Of a DNA stretch of 64,000 nucleotides, positions 8,345 through 17,904 are shown piece after piece (positions within the stretch are counted from its first letter, which is position 1; each line of letters begins with the position of its first letter). This DNA is from Providencia zhijiangensis. GTDB lineage: Bacteria; Pseudomonadota; Gammaproteobacteria; Enterobacterales; Enterobacteriaceae. The stretch spans positions 124,001 to 188,000 of the forward strand of contig NZ_CP135990.1 of NCBI RefSeq assembly GCF_030315915.2. Reading direction: 5' to 3'. A program made the position numbers and the translations under genes. The notes beneath the pieces were generated by a model. The model worked only from the letters and a program-made list of their open reading frames with translations, was not told the origin of the DNA and searched no databases.

Positions 8345-8965
8345 ATGCAAACCTTAATGACAGTCAAAAAAATCTTCCCTGTTATGCTTAAAGTCATCGA
8401 TATTTTATTGATGATTACTTGGCCATTTGTTGTTATTTGTCTAGTTTATCAAGACAAAATACAGCTGCTCGGGGTGACGTTGTTAGGGTATTTTATTTTA
8501 CGTTTCATTATGTTATCGAAGATTTCTCAACACAATAAAAAACTCGTTATCATGCTGACGGTGATCGGGGCGGGATTGGCCGTGTTGAGTTTACTATTAA
8601 AAAATCATGAAGCTCTGCTGTATTACCCTCCAATGGTCAGCATGACATTACTGGGTGTTTTTGGTTATAGCCTCTATAAACCACCTTCTCTCATTGAACA
8701 GCTTGCGCGATTACAGACGCCAAATTTGACTCGTAAAGGAATTGAATATACTTACCGCGTGACTCAAGTCTGGTGTTTATTCTTTATTTTTAATGCGGGC
8801 ATTTCCCTACTGACTATTTGGTCGGGCGATCTTGAGCTTTGGGCTTGGTGGAATGGCTTTCTTAGCTATTGCTTTATTGGGCTGCTATTTGTTGGTGAAT
8901 GGTGTATTCGAAAACGAGTGCAGCGTTCAGATCCTGAAAATTTAAACGATATTAGTAAAGCGTAA
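8345..8965 (+). CDS. apeG: ApeG, polytopic membrane protein of the APE locus
   Basis: This 206-aa protein has about six hydrophobic segments spread along its length (for example VIDILLMITWPFVVICLVY and MLTVIGAGLAVLSLLL) and a basic C-terminus. It resembles the uncharacterised inner-membrane protein found between the ACPs and the ligase in aryl polyene clusters (COG4648-like). No catalytic motif is visible. A part in membrane organisation or export of the polyene lipid is possible, but this rests on position only. The next gene starts one base after the stop. Confidence 0.75.
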   Translation: MQTLMTVKKIFPVMLKVIDILLMITWPFVVICLVYQDKIQLLGVTLLGYFILRFIMLSKISQHNKKLVIMLTVIGAGLAVLSLLLKNHEALLYYPPMVSMTLLGVFGYSLYKPPSLIEQLARLQTPNLTRKGIEYTYRVTQVWCLFFIFNAGISLLTIWSGDLELWAWWNGFLSYCFIGLLFVGEWCIRKRVQRSDPENLNDISKA

Positions 8966-8966
8966 C

Positions 8967-10316
8967 ATGCTCAATCAACCACCATATCAGCCCATATCTC
9001 AATGGCTTTCGGGTTTACCCTCAATGCCAAGATTGTTGCACCAAAAGAAAATGATTAACCAGCAACAATTGCAGCAAAAAGTCGCGGCGATATATACAGA
9101 AATTGCGCAGCACTCGGCTCAAGAATGTGTGTTGCTTTGTCATGATAGCTATTACTTTATTATTGCGTTACTGGCGACATTACACACAGGAAAAACGCCT
9201 GTTTTATTGGGGCATAATAATTTAGATAAATTGTTGGGTGAGCATGATAACCAACAACTTATCTTGACTGACGGTAAGATTGAAAAGAGCGATAAGCTCT
9301 GGTCTATCCCTCATATGCTGGAAACCACGTCAGTGCAAACCTCGTTTACACTGCCTGCGATCAATCCTCAAACAGCGTTAATTTTATATACGTCAGGTTC
9401 CAGCGGGAATGCCAAAAAAGTGGTCAAGACGGTGGAATCGATGGACACCGAAGCGCGCTGGCTAGCACAACGATGGCAAACTCAATTCAACACTTCTCTG
9501 GTGAAAGGTTCAGTTAGCCATAACCATCTGTACGGATTAACGTTTCGGATTTGGTTGCCTTTATCCATGGGCTACCTTATTGATACGCAGATGGTTGAGT
9601 TTCCGGAACAACTTATGGATGAAACGCCATTTATTTTTATTACCAGCCCAGTGTTTCTCCATTACATGGATACCGCATTGTCGCCTCCGACGTGGACATT
9701 CATGGTTTCTGCGGGCGGGGCATTGGCGCCTCAGCTAGCTCAAAAAATCTTTGGCTGGAGTGGAACAGCCATTCATGAAATTTATGGCAGTACGGAAACG
9801 GGAATTATCGCATATCGAGAACAGCCTTCTCAGGATAGCGGTTGGCAGCCTTTTAGCGAATTGTCATTAATCCCATGTGGAGAACAACGCTACCAACTTT
9901 GCTCTCCTCTTTTGTGTGGACATCAACCTTTTTTACTGGATGATAAATTATCATTCACAGAAAACGGGCGATTTGAACTGTTAGGGCGTGTAGACCGAAT
10001 TATTAAAATTGGCGAGAAACGGGTTTCAATCACGGAAATTGAGAACAAATTACGTCAGTTTGAGTTGATTGATGATGTGGGAATTGTTGCAGTGCAACGT
10101 AATAACCGAACTTATTTAGGTGCGGTAGTCGTGACATCAACACCGACTGAAAAATTGAGCCAGCAACAGATATCGGTTTGGCGTCAAGAACTGAAAAAAT
10201 GCATTGATCCAATCGCTATTCCACGATATTGGCGCCAAGTAACGACGATCCCATTAAACAATCAAAGCAAGCGTTCTTGGTCACAGTTACAGGAGTTATT
10301 CAATGTTTCCCATTGA
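8967..10316 (+). CDS. apeH: ApeH, 4-hydroxybenzoyl-AMP ligase loading the ACP
   Basis: This 449-aa member of the ANL adenylate-forming family activates the aromatic starter (4-hydroxybenzoate in characterised APE systems) and loads it on the carrier protein. The ATP-binding loop is YTSGSSGNAKK (residues 141-151); the adenylate motif EIYGSTETG begins at 271; and the hinge/C-terminal region contains LLGRVDRIIKIGEKRV with the expected aspartate and lysine. It is somewhat short for the family because the N-terminal domain is compact. The 3' end overlaps apeI by 14 bases. Substrate is inferred from the pathway. Confidence 0.86.
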   Translation: MLNQPPYQPISQWLSGLPSMPRLLHQKKMINQQQLQQKVAAIYTEIAQHSAQECVLLCHDSYYFIIALLATLHTGKTPVLLGHNNLDKLLGEHDNQQLILTDGKIEKSDKLWSIPHMLETTSVQTSFTLPAINPQTALILYTSGSSGNAKKVVKTVESMDTEARWLAQRWQTQFNTSLVKGSVSHNHLYGLTFRIWLPLSMGYLIDTQMVEFPEQLMDETPFIFITSPVFLHYMDTALSPPTWTFMVSAGGALAPQLAQKIFGWSGTAIHEIYGSTETGIIAYREQPSQDSGWQPFSELSLIPCGEQRYQLCSPLLCGHQPFLLDDKLSFTENGRFELLGRVDRIIKIGEKRVSITEIENKLRQFELIDDVGIVAVQRNNRTYLGAVVVTSTPTEKLSQQQISVWRQELKKCIDPIAIPRYWRQVTTIPLNNQSKRSWSQLQELFNVSH

Positions 10317-10650
10317 GAAAGGCCTCGAGAAAACGAGCTATTCGAGTTTATCGGTGATGTTATACATCTCTGAGGATTTAGCTTGGTTTGAGGGGCATTT
10401 TGATAGTCAACCCATACTGCCTGGGGTGGCTCAAATTGATTGGGTCATGCGTTATGCAACACAATATTTAGTGCCAGATGCGCAATTTTCATCATTGGAC
10501 CAAGTTAAATTTATTAACCCAATTTTACCCCAACGGGATGTTCAGATAGACATTGAATGGCATGAGTCTAAAAAGCAGTTGGTTTTTCATTACTATTCGA
10601 TGGACGCCGAACATCGAACCCTGAGTTCAGGAAAAATCCGTTTATGTTAG
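10303..10650 (+). CDS. apeI: ApeI, hotdog-fold 3-hydroxyacyl-ACP dehydratase
   Basis: This 115-aa single hotdog domain is similar to FabA/FabZ dehydratases. The motif WFEGHFDSQPILPGVAQIDWV holds the catalytic histidine and the conserved proline-glycine turn. In APE biosynthesis ApeI dehydrates the 3-hydroxyacyl intermediates and also isomerises double bonds, working with ApeP. The start overlaps apeH and the end overlaps apeJ by seven bases, suggesting strict translational coupling. Confidence 0.86.
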   Translation: MFPIEKGLEKTSYSSLSVMLYISEDLAWFEGHFDSQPILPGVAQIDWVMRYATQYLVPDAQFSSLDQVKFINPILPQRDVQIDIEWHESKKQLVFHYYSMDAEHRTLSSGKIRLC

Positions 10651-12356
10651 TGAATGGATCTGCATTCCGGCCTTGTGCCTTGATCCCGTGTTATAACCAC
10701 GGAAAAACCCTTTCACGCGTTGTCCAAACGTTATGCGAGCAAGGACTTGATTGTCTTATTGTGGATGACGGTAGCGATGCATTAACCCAACAAGATATTG
10801 CTGACGTTTTGCAACAATATCCTCAGTGTCACGGATATCGCCTTGAGGTGAATCAAGGGAAAGGCGGCGCGCTTTTTGAGGGCTTCAAACGCGCTAAGTT
10901 ATTAGGGTACACCCATGCACTGCAAGTGGATGCGGATGGGCAACATGACCTTTTATCTGTGCCTGAACTGCTAAAAATGGCCCAAGAAACGCCGAATATG
11001 TTGATTTCAGGGCAGCCCATTTATGATGATTCTGTACCGAAGTCTCGCTTGTATGGGCGCTATGTCACCCATGTATGGGTCTGGATAGAAACCCTCTCTT
11101 TTTCGATTAAAGACAGTATGTGTGGCTTTCGAGTTTACCCACTTGTGCAAACGCTCGACGTGATGAATTCTTCCCATGTGGGGCGCCATATGGATTTTGA
11201 CACGGAAATTATGGTTCGCTTGTATTGGAATGGGATTTATAGCCGTTTCTTGCCAACCCACGTTATCTATCCAGAGCAAGGGATTTCGCATTTTGATGTT
11301 GTAAAAGATAATATTCGTATATCCAAAATGCATACTCGCTTGTTTTTTGGCATGTTGCCTAGAATTCCTCATCTCTTAACCAAACGCTCGCCAATACATT
11401 GGGCGAAAACTCAAGAGCGTCGTGGACTAGCGGGTATGCGTTTTATGGTCCAGGTGTATAAATTGCTTGGGCGCAAGCCATTCCAATTTATCCTCTTTTT
11501 TGTCGCTGGCTGGTTTTGGTTGACCGGCTCACAGCAAAGTACAGCCTCTCGTCGTTATCTTGCTAAGGTGGCGAAATATTGCCAGACACACAATATAACT
11601 CCGCCTCAAAAACTCAGTAGCTTTTACCATTTTCAACGCTTTGGTGAAGCGATGCTCGATAAAGTGGCGAGCTGGTGTCAGAAATTAGTTTGGGGTAAAG
11701 ATGTTGTGTATGCTCCGCAGGCGGAAGAAGTGCTCAAATCTGATGAAGAAAAAGGCAAGTTAATACTGGGTTCGCATCTAGGGGATATTGAGGTGTGCCG
11801 TGCTTTGGCGCAAACAGGACAACTAAAGCGGGTCAATGCATTAGTGTTCCATGAACATGCGGCTCGTTTTCAGCAATTGATGTCTGAAATTGCCCCGGAA
11901 TCTCAACTCAATTTAATTCCTGTCACCAATATCACACCAGATGTGGCGATTAAACTACAAGAGAAAATCCAAGCGGGAGAGTGGGTGGCTATTGTTGGCG
12001 ATCGAATTTCGATTAGCAGCTCCGATAGCAATGACCAACGTATTACATGGAGCGACTTTTTAGGGGAGCCAGCGCCTTTTCCTCAAGGTCCTTTCATCTT
12101 AGCGGCATTATTGAAATGCCCTGTTGTGCTGATGTTTGCACTAAAACAGGACAAAAAAATCACAATTTATAGTGAGGAGTTTGCCAATCCTATTCATTTG
12201 CCCAGAGGCTCAAGACAGGCGGCGTTACAGGCTTATATCGACCAGTACGCAGCCCGCCTAACGCATTATACGTTGATGTCCCCGTTAGACTGGTTCAATT
12301 TCTATGATTTTTGGCAGCTGCCATCGACCACCTCTGATTCTAAGGAGAATGTGTAA
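10644..12356 (+). CDS. apeJ: ApeJ, glycosyltransferase/acyltransferase fusion
   Basis: This 570-aa two-domain protein starts with a family-2 glycosyltransferase (about 1-235: CALIPCYNHGKTL, IVDDGSDA, and LQVDADGQHD carrying a DXD-type metal site). The C-terminal half (about 275-560) is an LpxL/HtrB-like acyltransferase with HX4E in SHLGDIE and the later block GDRISISSSD. The fusion is usual for APE clusters and probably builds the glycosyl and acyl anchor joining the polyene to the outer membrane lipid. Substrates cannot be read from the sequence. It overlaps apeI by seven bases and apeK by one base (TAATG). Confidence 0.86.
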   Translation: MLVNGSAFRPCALIPCYNHGKTLSRVVQTLCEQGLDCLIVDDGSDALTQQDIADVLQQYPQCHGYRLEVNQGKGGALFEGFKRAKLLGYTHALQVDADGQHDLLSVPELLKMAQETPNMLISGQPIYDDSVPKSRLYGRYVTHVWVWIETLSFSIKDSMCGFRVYPLVQTLDVMNSSHVGRHMDFDTEIMVRLYWNGIYSRFLPTHVIYPEQGISHFDVVKDNIRISKMHTRLFFGMLPRIPHLLTKRSPIHWAKTQERRGLAGMRFMVQVYKLLGRKPFQFILFFVAGWFWLTGSQQSTASRRYLAKVAKYCQTHNITPPQKLSSFYHFQRFGEAMLDKVASWCQKLVWGKDVVYAPQAEEVLKSDEEKGKLILGSHLGDIEVCRALAQTGQLKRVNALVFHEHAARFQQLMSEIAPESQLNLIPVTNITPDVAIKLQEKIQAGEWVAIVGDRISISSSDSNDQRITWSDFLGEPAPFPQGPFILAALLKCPVVLMFALKQDKKITIYSEEFANPIHLPRGSRQAALQAYIDQYAARLTHYTLMSPLDWFNFYDFWQLPSTTSDSKENV

Positions 12357-12778
12357 TGCTATCTGACCCTCGTTTTTCTATTGCTGTCGATATTTTTGTT
12401 CCTTTTCATGATTGTGATCCGATGGGTATCGTGTGGCATGGAAACTATTTGCGCTATTTTGAGGTGGCGAGAGAGCAATTATTGAATCAAATTGGTTATG
12501 GTTACCGAGATATGCTGGCTTCGGGTTATGCGTGGCCAGTCGTGGATGTCCAACTAAAATATCGCCGTTCGGCCAGCTTTGAACAGATGATTACTGTTAA
12601 CGCCAAAATTGTTGAGTATGAAAACCGGCTTAAAATTAGCTATGTCATCACAGACAGTTTGACTGGTAATAAACTGACAAAGGGATACACCATTCAAGTT
12701 GCTGTCGATCAAAACACGCAAGAGTTGCAGTTTGTTTGTCCCGATATTCTATTGGCTAAAATAGGGATCCAATCATGA
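12356..12778 (+). CDS. apeK: ApeK, 4HBT-type thioesterase
   Basis: This 140-aa hotdog thioesterase of the 4-hydroxybenzoyl-CoA/YbgC type carries the signature DCDPMGIVWHGNYLRYFEVARE, split here as DCDPMGIVWHGN and YLRYFEVARE, with the active-site aspartate in DPMG. In the APE locus it would release or edit stalled acyl-ACP. The start codon overlaps the apeJ stop (TAATG) and the end overlaps apeL by four bases (ATGA). Confidence 0.84.
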   Translation: MLSDPRFSIAVDIFVPFHDCDPMGIVWHGNYLRYFEVAREQLLNQIGYGYRDMLASGYAWPVVDVQLKYRRSASFEQMITVNAKIVEYENRLKISYVITDSLTGNKLTKGYTIQVAVDQNTQELQFVCPDILLAKIGIQS

Positions 12779-13374
12779 GATATATTCTCGTATTTCTCGC
12801 TTTTTTTTGTAGTTTTGCTTCGGCGATGACGTTGGATGAATTACAGGCGACACTCACGAAAAATGAGGTGGTTCGGGCTGATTTCGTGCAAGAACGTCAA
12901 ATAAAAAACATTAAAACGCCGTTAATATCAAAAGGGAAAATGCTGCTCTCGCAAGACAAAGGGTTATGGTGGCAGCAAACGGAACCATTCAAAACGACGT
13001 TGATTCTTAGAGAGAATGAGATGATTCAGCGAATGGATGGGCAAGAAGATCAACGCATTACGTTAGAAAATAATCCGCAAATGTTCCAATTTAACTCGTT
13101 AATGCGAGCGCTGGTTAAAGCTGACAAAGCGGTGTTGGATAACCATTTCGCGCTGGAGTTTTCGGATAAGGGTCAGAATCAATGGGAGTTAGTGTTAGTC
13201 CCAACAACGACACCGTTGGATAAAATATTTTCACGCATTGAACTTTCGGGCAGCACTGTTGTGGACAACGTAATTTTGATTGATAAACAAGGCGATTCAA
13301 CCAAAATTACTTTTACGAACCATCAGTTAACGCCGTCAACGCTGACTCCAGAAGAGACTCAGTATTTTGATTAG
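12775..13374 (+). CDS. apeL: ApeL, LolA-like periplasmic lipid carrier
   Basis: This 199-aa protein has an N-terminal signal peptide (RYILVFLAFFCSFASA) and a LolA-like fold pattern (VRADFVQERQIKNIKTPL, GLWWQQTEPFKTTLIL). It is expected to carry the lipid-linked polyene, or part of it, across the periplasm between exporter ApeM and the outer membrane. Its gene sits directly before apeM and overlaps it by eight bases. There is no lipobox, so a soluble periplasmic location is likely. The cargo is inferred. Confidence 0.83.
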   Translation: MRYILVFLAFFCSFASAMTLDELQATLTKNEVVRADFVQERQIKNIKTPLISKGKMLLSQDKGLWWQQTEPFKTTLILRENEMIQRMDGQEDQRITLENNPQMFQFNSLMRALVKADKAVLDNHFALEFSDKGQNQWELVLVPTTTPLDKIFSRIELSGSTVVDNVILIDKQGDSTKITFTNHQLTPSTLTPEETQYFD

Positions 13375-15694
13375 ATTGAATACTCATTGGTTAAGTCAAC
13401 TTTGGCTACTGGTTTGTGTTGCGTTGGCTGCCGCGTTATTTTGGCTCCTACCTCATGCTCGAATAGCCTCAAGCGTGATGGCGCTGTTGCCGACTCAAGC
13501 TATCAGTCAGGCCTCTCCCGCAATATCGGATGGTTTTTTAACTCGTTTAGATAGACAACTCGTTTGGTTGGTCAGCCCATCTGGCGGGGAGCACCCAGAT
13601 GCTCAGAATGACGAAGCCGTCGCCCATTGGTTAAATCAGCTTCAAAAGCAGACGTTTCTTGATTCTATTAATGGACCTGTGAATGACGACCAACAAAAAG
13701 CATGGGGAAAATTTTATTATCAGCATCGAAATGCATTATTAGATGATGCGACCCGAGCACGTTTACAGCAAGGTCATCAACAAGCGGATTGGATTATCTC
13801 ACAATTGTTTTCCACCTTTTCTGGCATTAGTGGTCTTGAATTAACTAATGACCCGATGCTGTTAGTTCGAGGCTCTCAACTAGCCTTACAAAAAATGGGC
13901 AGCAAGTTTAGCCTGCACAATGGCTGGTTAACGGTTATCGATGAAAATGGGCGACGCTGGTATATGTTGCATGGGGAATTGGACAGCTCGGCGAGTGAGC
14001 TGAAACAAGCCCAAAAAATAGCGGGGACACTGGCACAATTACAACGTGACTGGGAGAAACAATACCCTGACGGACAAATTTTGTCGCGAGGGAGCCTTTA
14101 CTACAGCGATAACGCCAGTCAGCAAGCTGAATCGGATATGAGCCGTTTGGGAACGATCACGATATTGGGTGTGTTTTTGCTGATCATCGGTATATTTCGT
14201 TCGATTCGCCCACTGTTTTTATGTTTATTGTCTGTCACCGTGGGGGCATTAGGTGGTGTCGTATCAACCTTGCTGGTATTTGGCGAAATTCACATTCTCA
14301 CGTTAGTGATGAGTATGAGTATCATCGGCATTTCCGTCGATTATGCAATTTATTATCTGATTGAGCGGATGGTTTATGGGCAACAAGATTCGCCGCAACA
14401 AAGCCTCATCAAAGTCCGTTCGGCATTATTATTGGCGCTTGGCACCACCGTTTCCGCTTACCTGATTATGATGTTGGCACCTTTCCCAGGCATTCGTCAG
14501 TTAGCCTTGTTTGCCAGTGTTGGATTGACCTGTGCCTGCCTCACGGTCATTCTATTTTTCACATTCTTGGTGCGTGGATTACCTAATAATCCAGTGCCAT
14601 TTTCAATGTTATTATTACGTTGGTTAGGGGTATGGCGGCACAATAAAACATTAAAATTTGGGCTGTCGGGTTGCGCCATAGTGATATCGGCAATCGGTAT
14701 CAGCCAGCTTAAAGTGAATGATGATATTGCCGCGTTACAAGCATTGCCTACCCACTTAGTGGAGCAAGACCAACGTATTAGTCAATTGACCGGCCAACAC
14801 AGCGACCAAACATGGTACTTAATCAGTGGGGCATCTCAAGAGCAAGCCTTGCAACGGTTAGAGAACTTTGAACCTCAGCTCCAAGGTGCTCAACGGCAAG
14901 GGGCTTTCCTCGATTTTCAACGTATTCCGTTTTATTCGCAGCAACGGCAAACTGAAAATGCGAAATTAGTGAATGACGCTGCGCCATATATCTTGAATAA
15001 GTTGCAAGAGACTGGGGTTGATGTCGCAGAAATCAATATTCAGCCGATGAATGTGACGTTGGATGCATGGTTAGCATCGCCCGTTAGCCAAGGTTGGCGT
15101 TTAATGTTGTTAACGCTGCCTAGTGGAGAAACGGGCATATTGCTGCCCGTTAACGGGGTAAAAGATAAGGTAATGCTGGCTCAGCTGGCAGCCGACAATG
15201 AGGGGGTTAGTTGGATTGCTCGTAAGGCACAATTCGATGAGCTTTTTTCCCATTATCGCATGGTATTAACCTGGTTAATCGGCGTTGCACTGGCGTTTGT
15301 CGTCGTCACCTATCTGTTTAGAGAAGGTATCAAGTACGGGCTGATCTGTATTTTACCCACCCTATTTTCACTTTCTGTTGCGCTCGGGGTGTTGGGCTTA
15401 AGTGGTATGCCGTTGAATCTGTTTTCCCTGCTTGCACTTATTTTAGTACTAGGGATCGGGATTAATTACAGTATTTTCTTTAGTAATCCTAAAGGGACGG
15501 CAGTTACATCGCTTCTAGCGGTGACAGTCGCATTATGTACGACATTACTGACACTTGGCATGTTGGTGATGAGTTCAACACCTGCAATTCAAGGATTTGG
15601 CTTAACACTGTGTGTGGGTATTTTTAGTGCATGGTTATTTTCGCCGCTCACTCTGACGAAAAAAAAGAAAAAAACTAGGGGTAAATCAAAATGA
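13367..15694 (+). CDS. apeM: ApeM, MMPL/RND-type exporter
   Basis: This 775-aa inner-membrane protein has the duplicated RND/MMPL arrangement: one N-terminal helix, a periplasmic domain, a five-helix bundle (about 260-405), then a second periplasmic domain and helix bundle (about 620-765). The motif SIIGISVDYAIYYLIERM in the first bundle is typical of MMPL proteins. It is thought to move aryl polyene lipids out of the inner membrane. No ATG is available at the start; the best start is TTG at 13367, eight bases inside apeL, so expression may depend on coupling to apeL. The C-terminus is a lysine-rich tail. It overlaps apeN by four bases. Confidence 0.85.
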   Translation: MIRLNTHWLSQLWLLVCVALAAALFWLLPHARIASSVMALLPTQAISQASPAISDGFLTRLDRQLVWLVSPSGGEHPDAQNDEAVAHWLNQLQKQTFLDSINGPVNDDQQKAWGKFYYQHRNALLDDATRARLQQGHQQADWIISQLFSTFSGISGLELTNDPMLLVRGSQLALQKMGSKFSLHNGWLTVIDENGRRWYMLHGELDSSASELKQAQKIAGTLAQLQRDWEKQYPDGQILSRGSLYYSDNASQQAESDMSRLGTITILGVFLLIIGIFRSIRPLFLCLLSVTVGALGGVVSTLLVFGEIHILTLVMSMSIIGISVDYAIYYLIERMVYGQQDSPQQSLIKVRSALLLALGTTVSAYLIMMLAPFPGIRQLALFASVGLTCACLTVILFFTFLVRGLPNNPVPFSMLLLRWLGVWRHNKTLKFGLSGCAIVISAIGISQLKVNDDIAALQALPTHLVEQDQRISQLTGQHSDQTWYLISGASQEQALQRLENFEPQLQGAQRQGAFLDFQRIPFYSQQRQTENAKLVNDAAPYILNKLQETGVDVAEINIQPMNVTLDAWLASPVSQGWRLMLLTLPSGETGILLPVNGVKDKVMLAQLAADNEGVSWIARKAQFDELFSHYRMVLTWLIGVALAFVVVTYLFREGIKYGLICILPTLFSLSVALGVLGLSGMPLNLFSLLALILVLGIGINYSIFFSNPKGTAVTSLLAVTVALCTTLLTLGMLVMSSTPAIQGFGLTLCVGIFSAWLFSPLTLTKKKKKTRGKSK

Positions 15695-16257
15695 TACGTA
15701 TTCTTTCTCTATTTGTTTTTGTATTGATCACGGGATGCGTATCCCAAACAGAGCATACACCATCAGCGTGGTTGAAACCGGGCGTTAAGATTGAATTACC
15801 ATCCCCTGGGCTAGATGTACCTATGAGTGAGCAACAATTACTGACCGCGAAGGTGAAAGGGAAATCTCACTCTTTGATTGCTCTGTTGGATGTTAATCAA
15901 GAGCGAATCAGTTTAGCGGGGCTATCTTCGCTGGGTGTTCGCCTTTTTTTAGTGACGTATGATGCTGGCGGTATCCGCACAGAACAGTCAATTACGCTAC
16001 CGGAATTGCCGCCTGCGGAGCAAGTTTTATCTGATATCATGCTGAGCTATTGGCCAATAGCTCGTTGGGAAACACAACTGCCGCAGGGCTGGACTTTGGT
16101 GGATAAAGACTTAGTGCGTGAATTACGCGATGAACAGCAGCAGCTGGTCAGTCAAATTCACTATCAAAATATTGATGGACAGCGTGCTCCTGTACAGATA
16201 GACAATCAGATTTTTAGTTATCAAATCACCATTGGGCACTTAGGGGCCGTGCAATGA
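15691..16257 (+). CDS. apeN: ApeN, outer-membrane-type lipoprotein (DUF3261-like)
   Basis: This 188-aa protein has a lipoprotein signal ending LITGC (Cys16 lipidated), followed by VSQ, which would favour outer-membrane sorting. The rest resembles the DUF3261-type proteins found next to the ApeL and ApeM transport genes, so a LolB-like acceptor role in placing the polyene in the outer membrane is a fair guess. It overlaps apeM and apeO by four bases each. There is no enzyme motif. Confidence 0.8.
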   Translation: MIRILSLFVFVLITGCVSQTEHTPSAWLKPGVKIELPSPGLDVPMSEQQLLTAKVKGKSHSLIALLDVNQERISLAGLSSLGVRLFLVTYDAGGIRTEQSITLPELPPAEQVLSDIMLSYWPIARWETQLPQGWTLVDKDLVRELRDEQQQLVSQIHYQNIDGQRAPVQIDNQIFSYQITIGHLGAVQ

Positions 16258-17432
16258 TTTATATTAATGCGGTTGGGATGCTCAATGCATTAGGGCACAC
16301 GCTGGATGAAATTCAGTCTAACCTCTCACGCCAAATTGCGCCGGGTATGAAAACACGTTCAGAGTGGCTACAATCCGGTGAAACGTGTGTTTTAGGCGGT
16401 GTTGATGCCGAGCTGCCACCCATTCCTGAGCATCTTAAACAACATGACAGCCGTAATAATCAGCTACTACTTGCGGCTCTGTTACAGATAGAACCGGCTG
16501 TTACTCAAATGATTGCCACTTATGGTGCTGATCGTGTGGCGGTGATCATGGGAACAAGTACATCAGGGCTGGATGAAGCAGATCAATTTATTGATGCGCA
16601 GCACAATGGTAAGCAACCAGAGGGATACCATTATTCCCAACAAGAGCTGGGAGACCCTTCCCGTTTCTTAGCTAAATACCTTGAGCTTACTGGGCCGGCT
16701 TATACTATTTCAACCGCTTGTTCTTCGAGTGCGCGGGCTATTTTAGCCGGTCAGCGCTTAATTGATGCGGGCATTGTCGATGCGGCTATTGTGGGCGGCG
16801 CGGATACACTAAGCCGAATGCCAATTAATGGTTTTCATAGTTTAGTAGCACTTTCTCATACATTGTGCCAGCCTTTTGCGGAAAATCGCCCGGGAATTAC
16901 GATTGGTGAAGGTAGTGGGCTACTTTTACTGAGTAAGCAGCCAGCAGAAATTGCCTTTCTCGGTGGAGGGGAGTCGAGCGATTCATATCATATGTCTGCG
17001 CCAGAACCGTCGGGAAAAGGGGCTGAAAACGCTATATTAATGGCATTAGCGGCGGCTAATCTAACACCTCAAGATATCGGTTACATTAACTTGCATGGCA
17101 CTGGGACTGTACTCAATGATGCAATGGAATCAGCTGTCATTAACCGACTATTTGGTGATGCGGTGCCTTGTAGCTCAACAAAGCCACTAACCGGGCATAT
17201 GCTAGGGGCTGCGGGAGTAGGTGAAGCCGCATTGTGTTGGTTGTTATTGAAAGCTAATTTAGCCCTACCGAAACAACATTTTACAGATCTGCCTCAGGAT
17301 TTATCATTACCTTCCTGTGGTTTAATGACCGTTGACACACCGTTAGAAAAGCCAATTATGCTATCAAATTCATTTGCCTTTGGGGGTAATAATTGCGCGT
17401 TAGTGATTGGGAGGGTTCCCTATGCAGTATGA
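16254..17432 (+). CDS. apeO: ApeO, beta-ketoacyl synthase
   Basis: This 392-aa ketosynthase has a full Cys-His-His triad: Cys156 in STACSSSA, His281 in NLHGTGT and His315 in PLTGHMLGAAG. In APE biosynthesis it forms the condensing heterodimer with ApeC and performs chain elongation. The product ends at 17432, overlapping the chosen apeP start (17422) by 11 bases; apeN overlaps its start by four. No defects are seen. Confidence 0.88.
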   Translation: MIYINAVGMLNALGHTLDEIQSNLSRQIAPGMKTRSEWLQSGETCVLGGVDAELPPIPEHLKQHDSRNNQLLLAALLQIEPAVTQMIATYGADRVAVIMGTSTSGLDEADQFIDAQHNGKQPEGYHYSQQELGDPSRFLAKYLELTGPAYTISTACSSSARAILAGQRLIDAGIVDAAIVGGADTLSRMPINGFHSLVALSHTLCQPFAENRPGITIGEGSGLLLLSKQPAEIAFLGGGESSDSYHMSAPEPSGKGAENAILMALAAANLTPQDIGYINLHGTGTVLNDAMESAVINRLFGDAVPCSSTKPLTGHMLGAAGVGEAALCWLLLKANLALPKQHFTDLPQDLSLPSCGLMTVDTPLEKPIMLSNSFAFGGNNCALVIGRVPYAV

Positions 17433-17886
17433 TTCACCTGAAAGCTATTTACCGCATCGATCACCCATGGTATTGCTTGATACTGTAGTCAGTGTGAACG
17501 ATGACAGCGCATGCTGTGAAGTCACAGTGAGCCCTGATGGAGTATTAGCTCGTTATCTGGATGAACATCATAATTTGCCCTCATGGTATGCGATCGAGCT
17601 CTTAGCGCAAACTGTCGGAGTTTGGTCTGGGTGGCATCAGCAGCGCACGAAGACTCAGAAGCCAGAGATGGGGTTACTCTTGAGCGGTCGGAGTCTAAAA
17701 AGTGAAATTCCTTATTTTAAGGTAGGCTCGAAACTTTCTATTCGAATTCACTTACAGCTTCAAGATAACAATATTGGTAACTTTGAGGGCGAAATTAGCC
17801 TAGAAGGTCATATGTTAGTTTGTGGCCGCCTAACGACATACCAACCTACGTTTGATGAACTAGAAACACTTTTTGGTCTGAACTAA
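17422..17886 (+). CDS. apeP: ApeP, second hotdog dehydratase
   Basis: This 154-aa hotdog-fold protein is expected to act with ApeI as 3-hydroxyacyl-ACP dehydratase during polyene synthesis. It has LPHRSPMVLLDTV and WYAIELLAQTVGVWSGWH, in the positions of the hotdog active-site strand and helix. An upstream TTG (17407) is in frame, but the ATG at 17422 is chosen because GGGAGG (17410-17415) stands six bases before it. Overlap with apeO is 11 bases. Confidence 0.83.
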   Translation: MQYDSPESYLPHRSPMVLLDTVVSVNDDSACCEVTVSPDGVLARYLDEHHNLPSWYAIELLAQTVGVWSGWHQQRTKTQKPEMGLLLSGRSLKSEIPYFKVGSKLSIRIHLQLQDNNIGNFEGEISLEGHMLVCGRLTTYQPTFDELETLFGLN

Positions 17887-17904
17887 GAAATAATCGAAAA
17901 TAAA

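Noticed and set aside
11007..11372. 121-codon minus-strand frame inside apeJ
   Set aside because: It lies fully within the well-supported glycosyltransferase domain of apeJ and shows no protein-like features.
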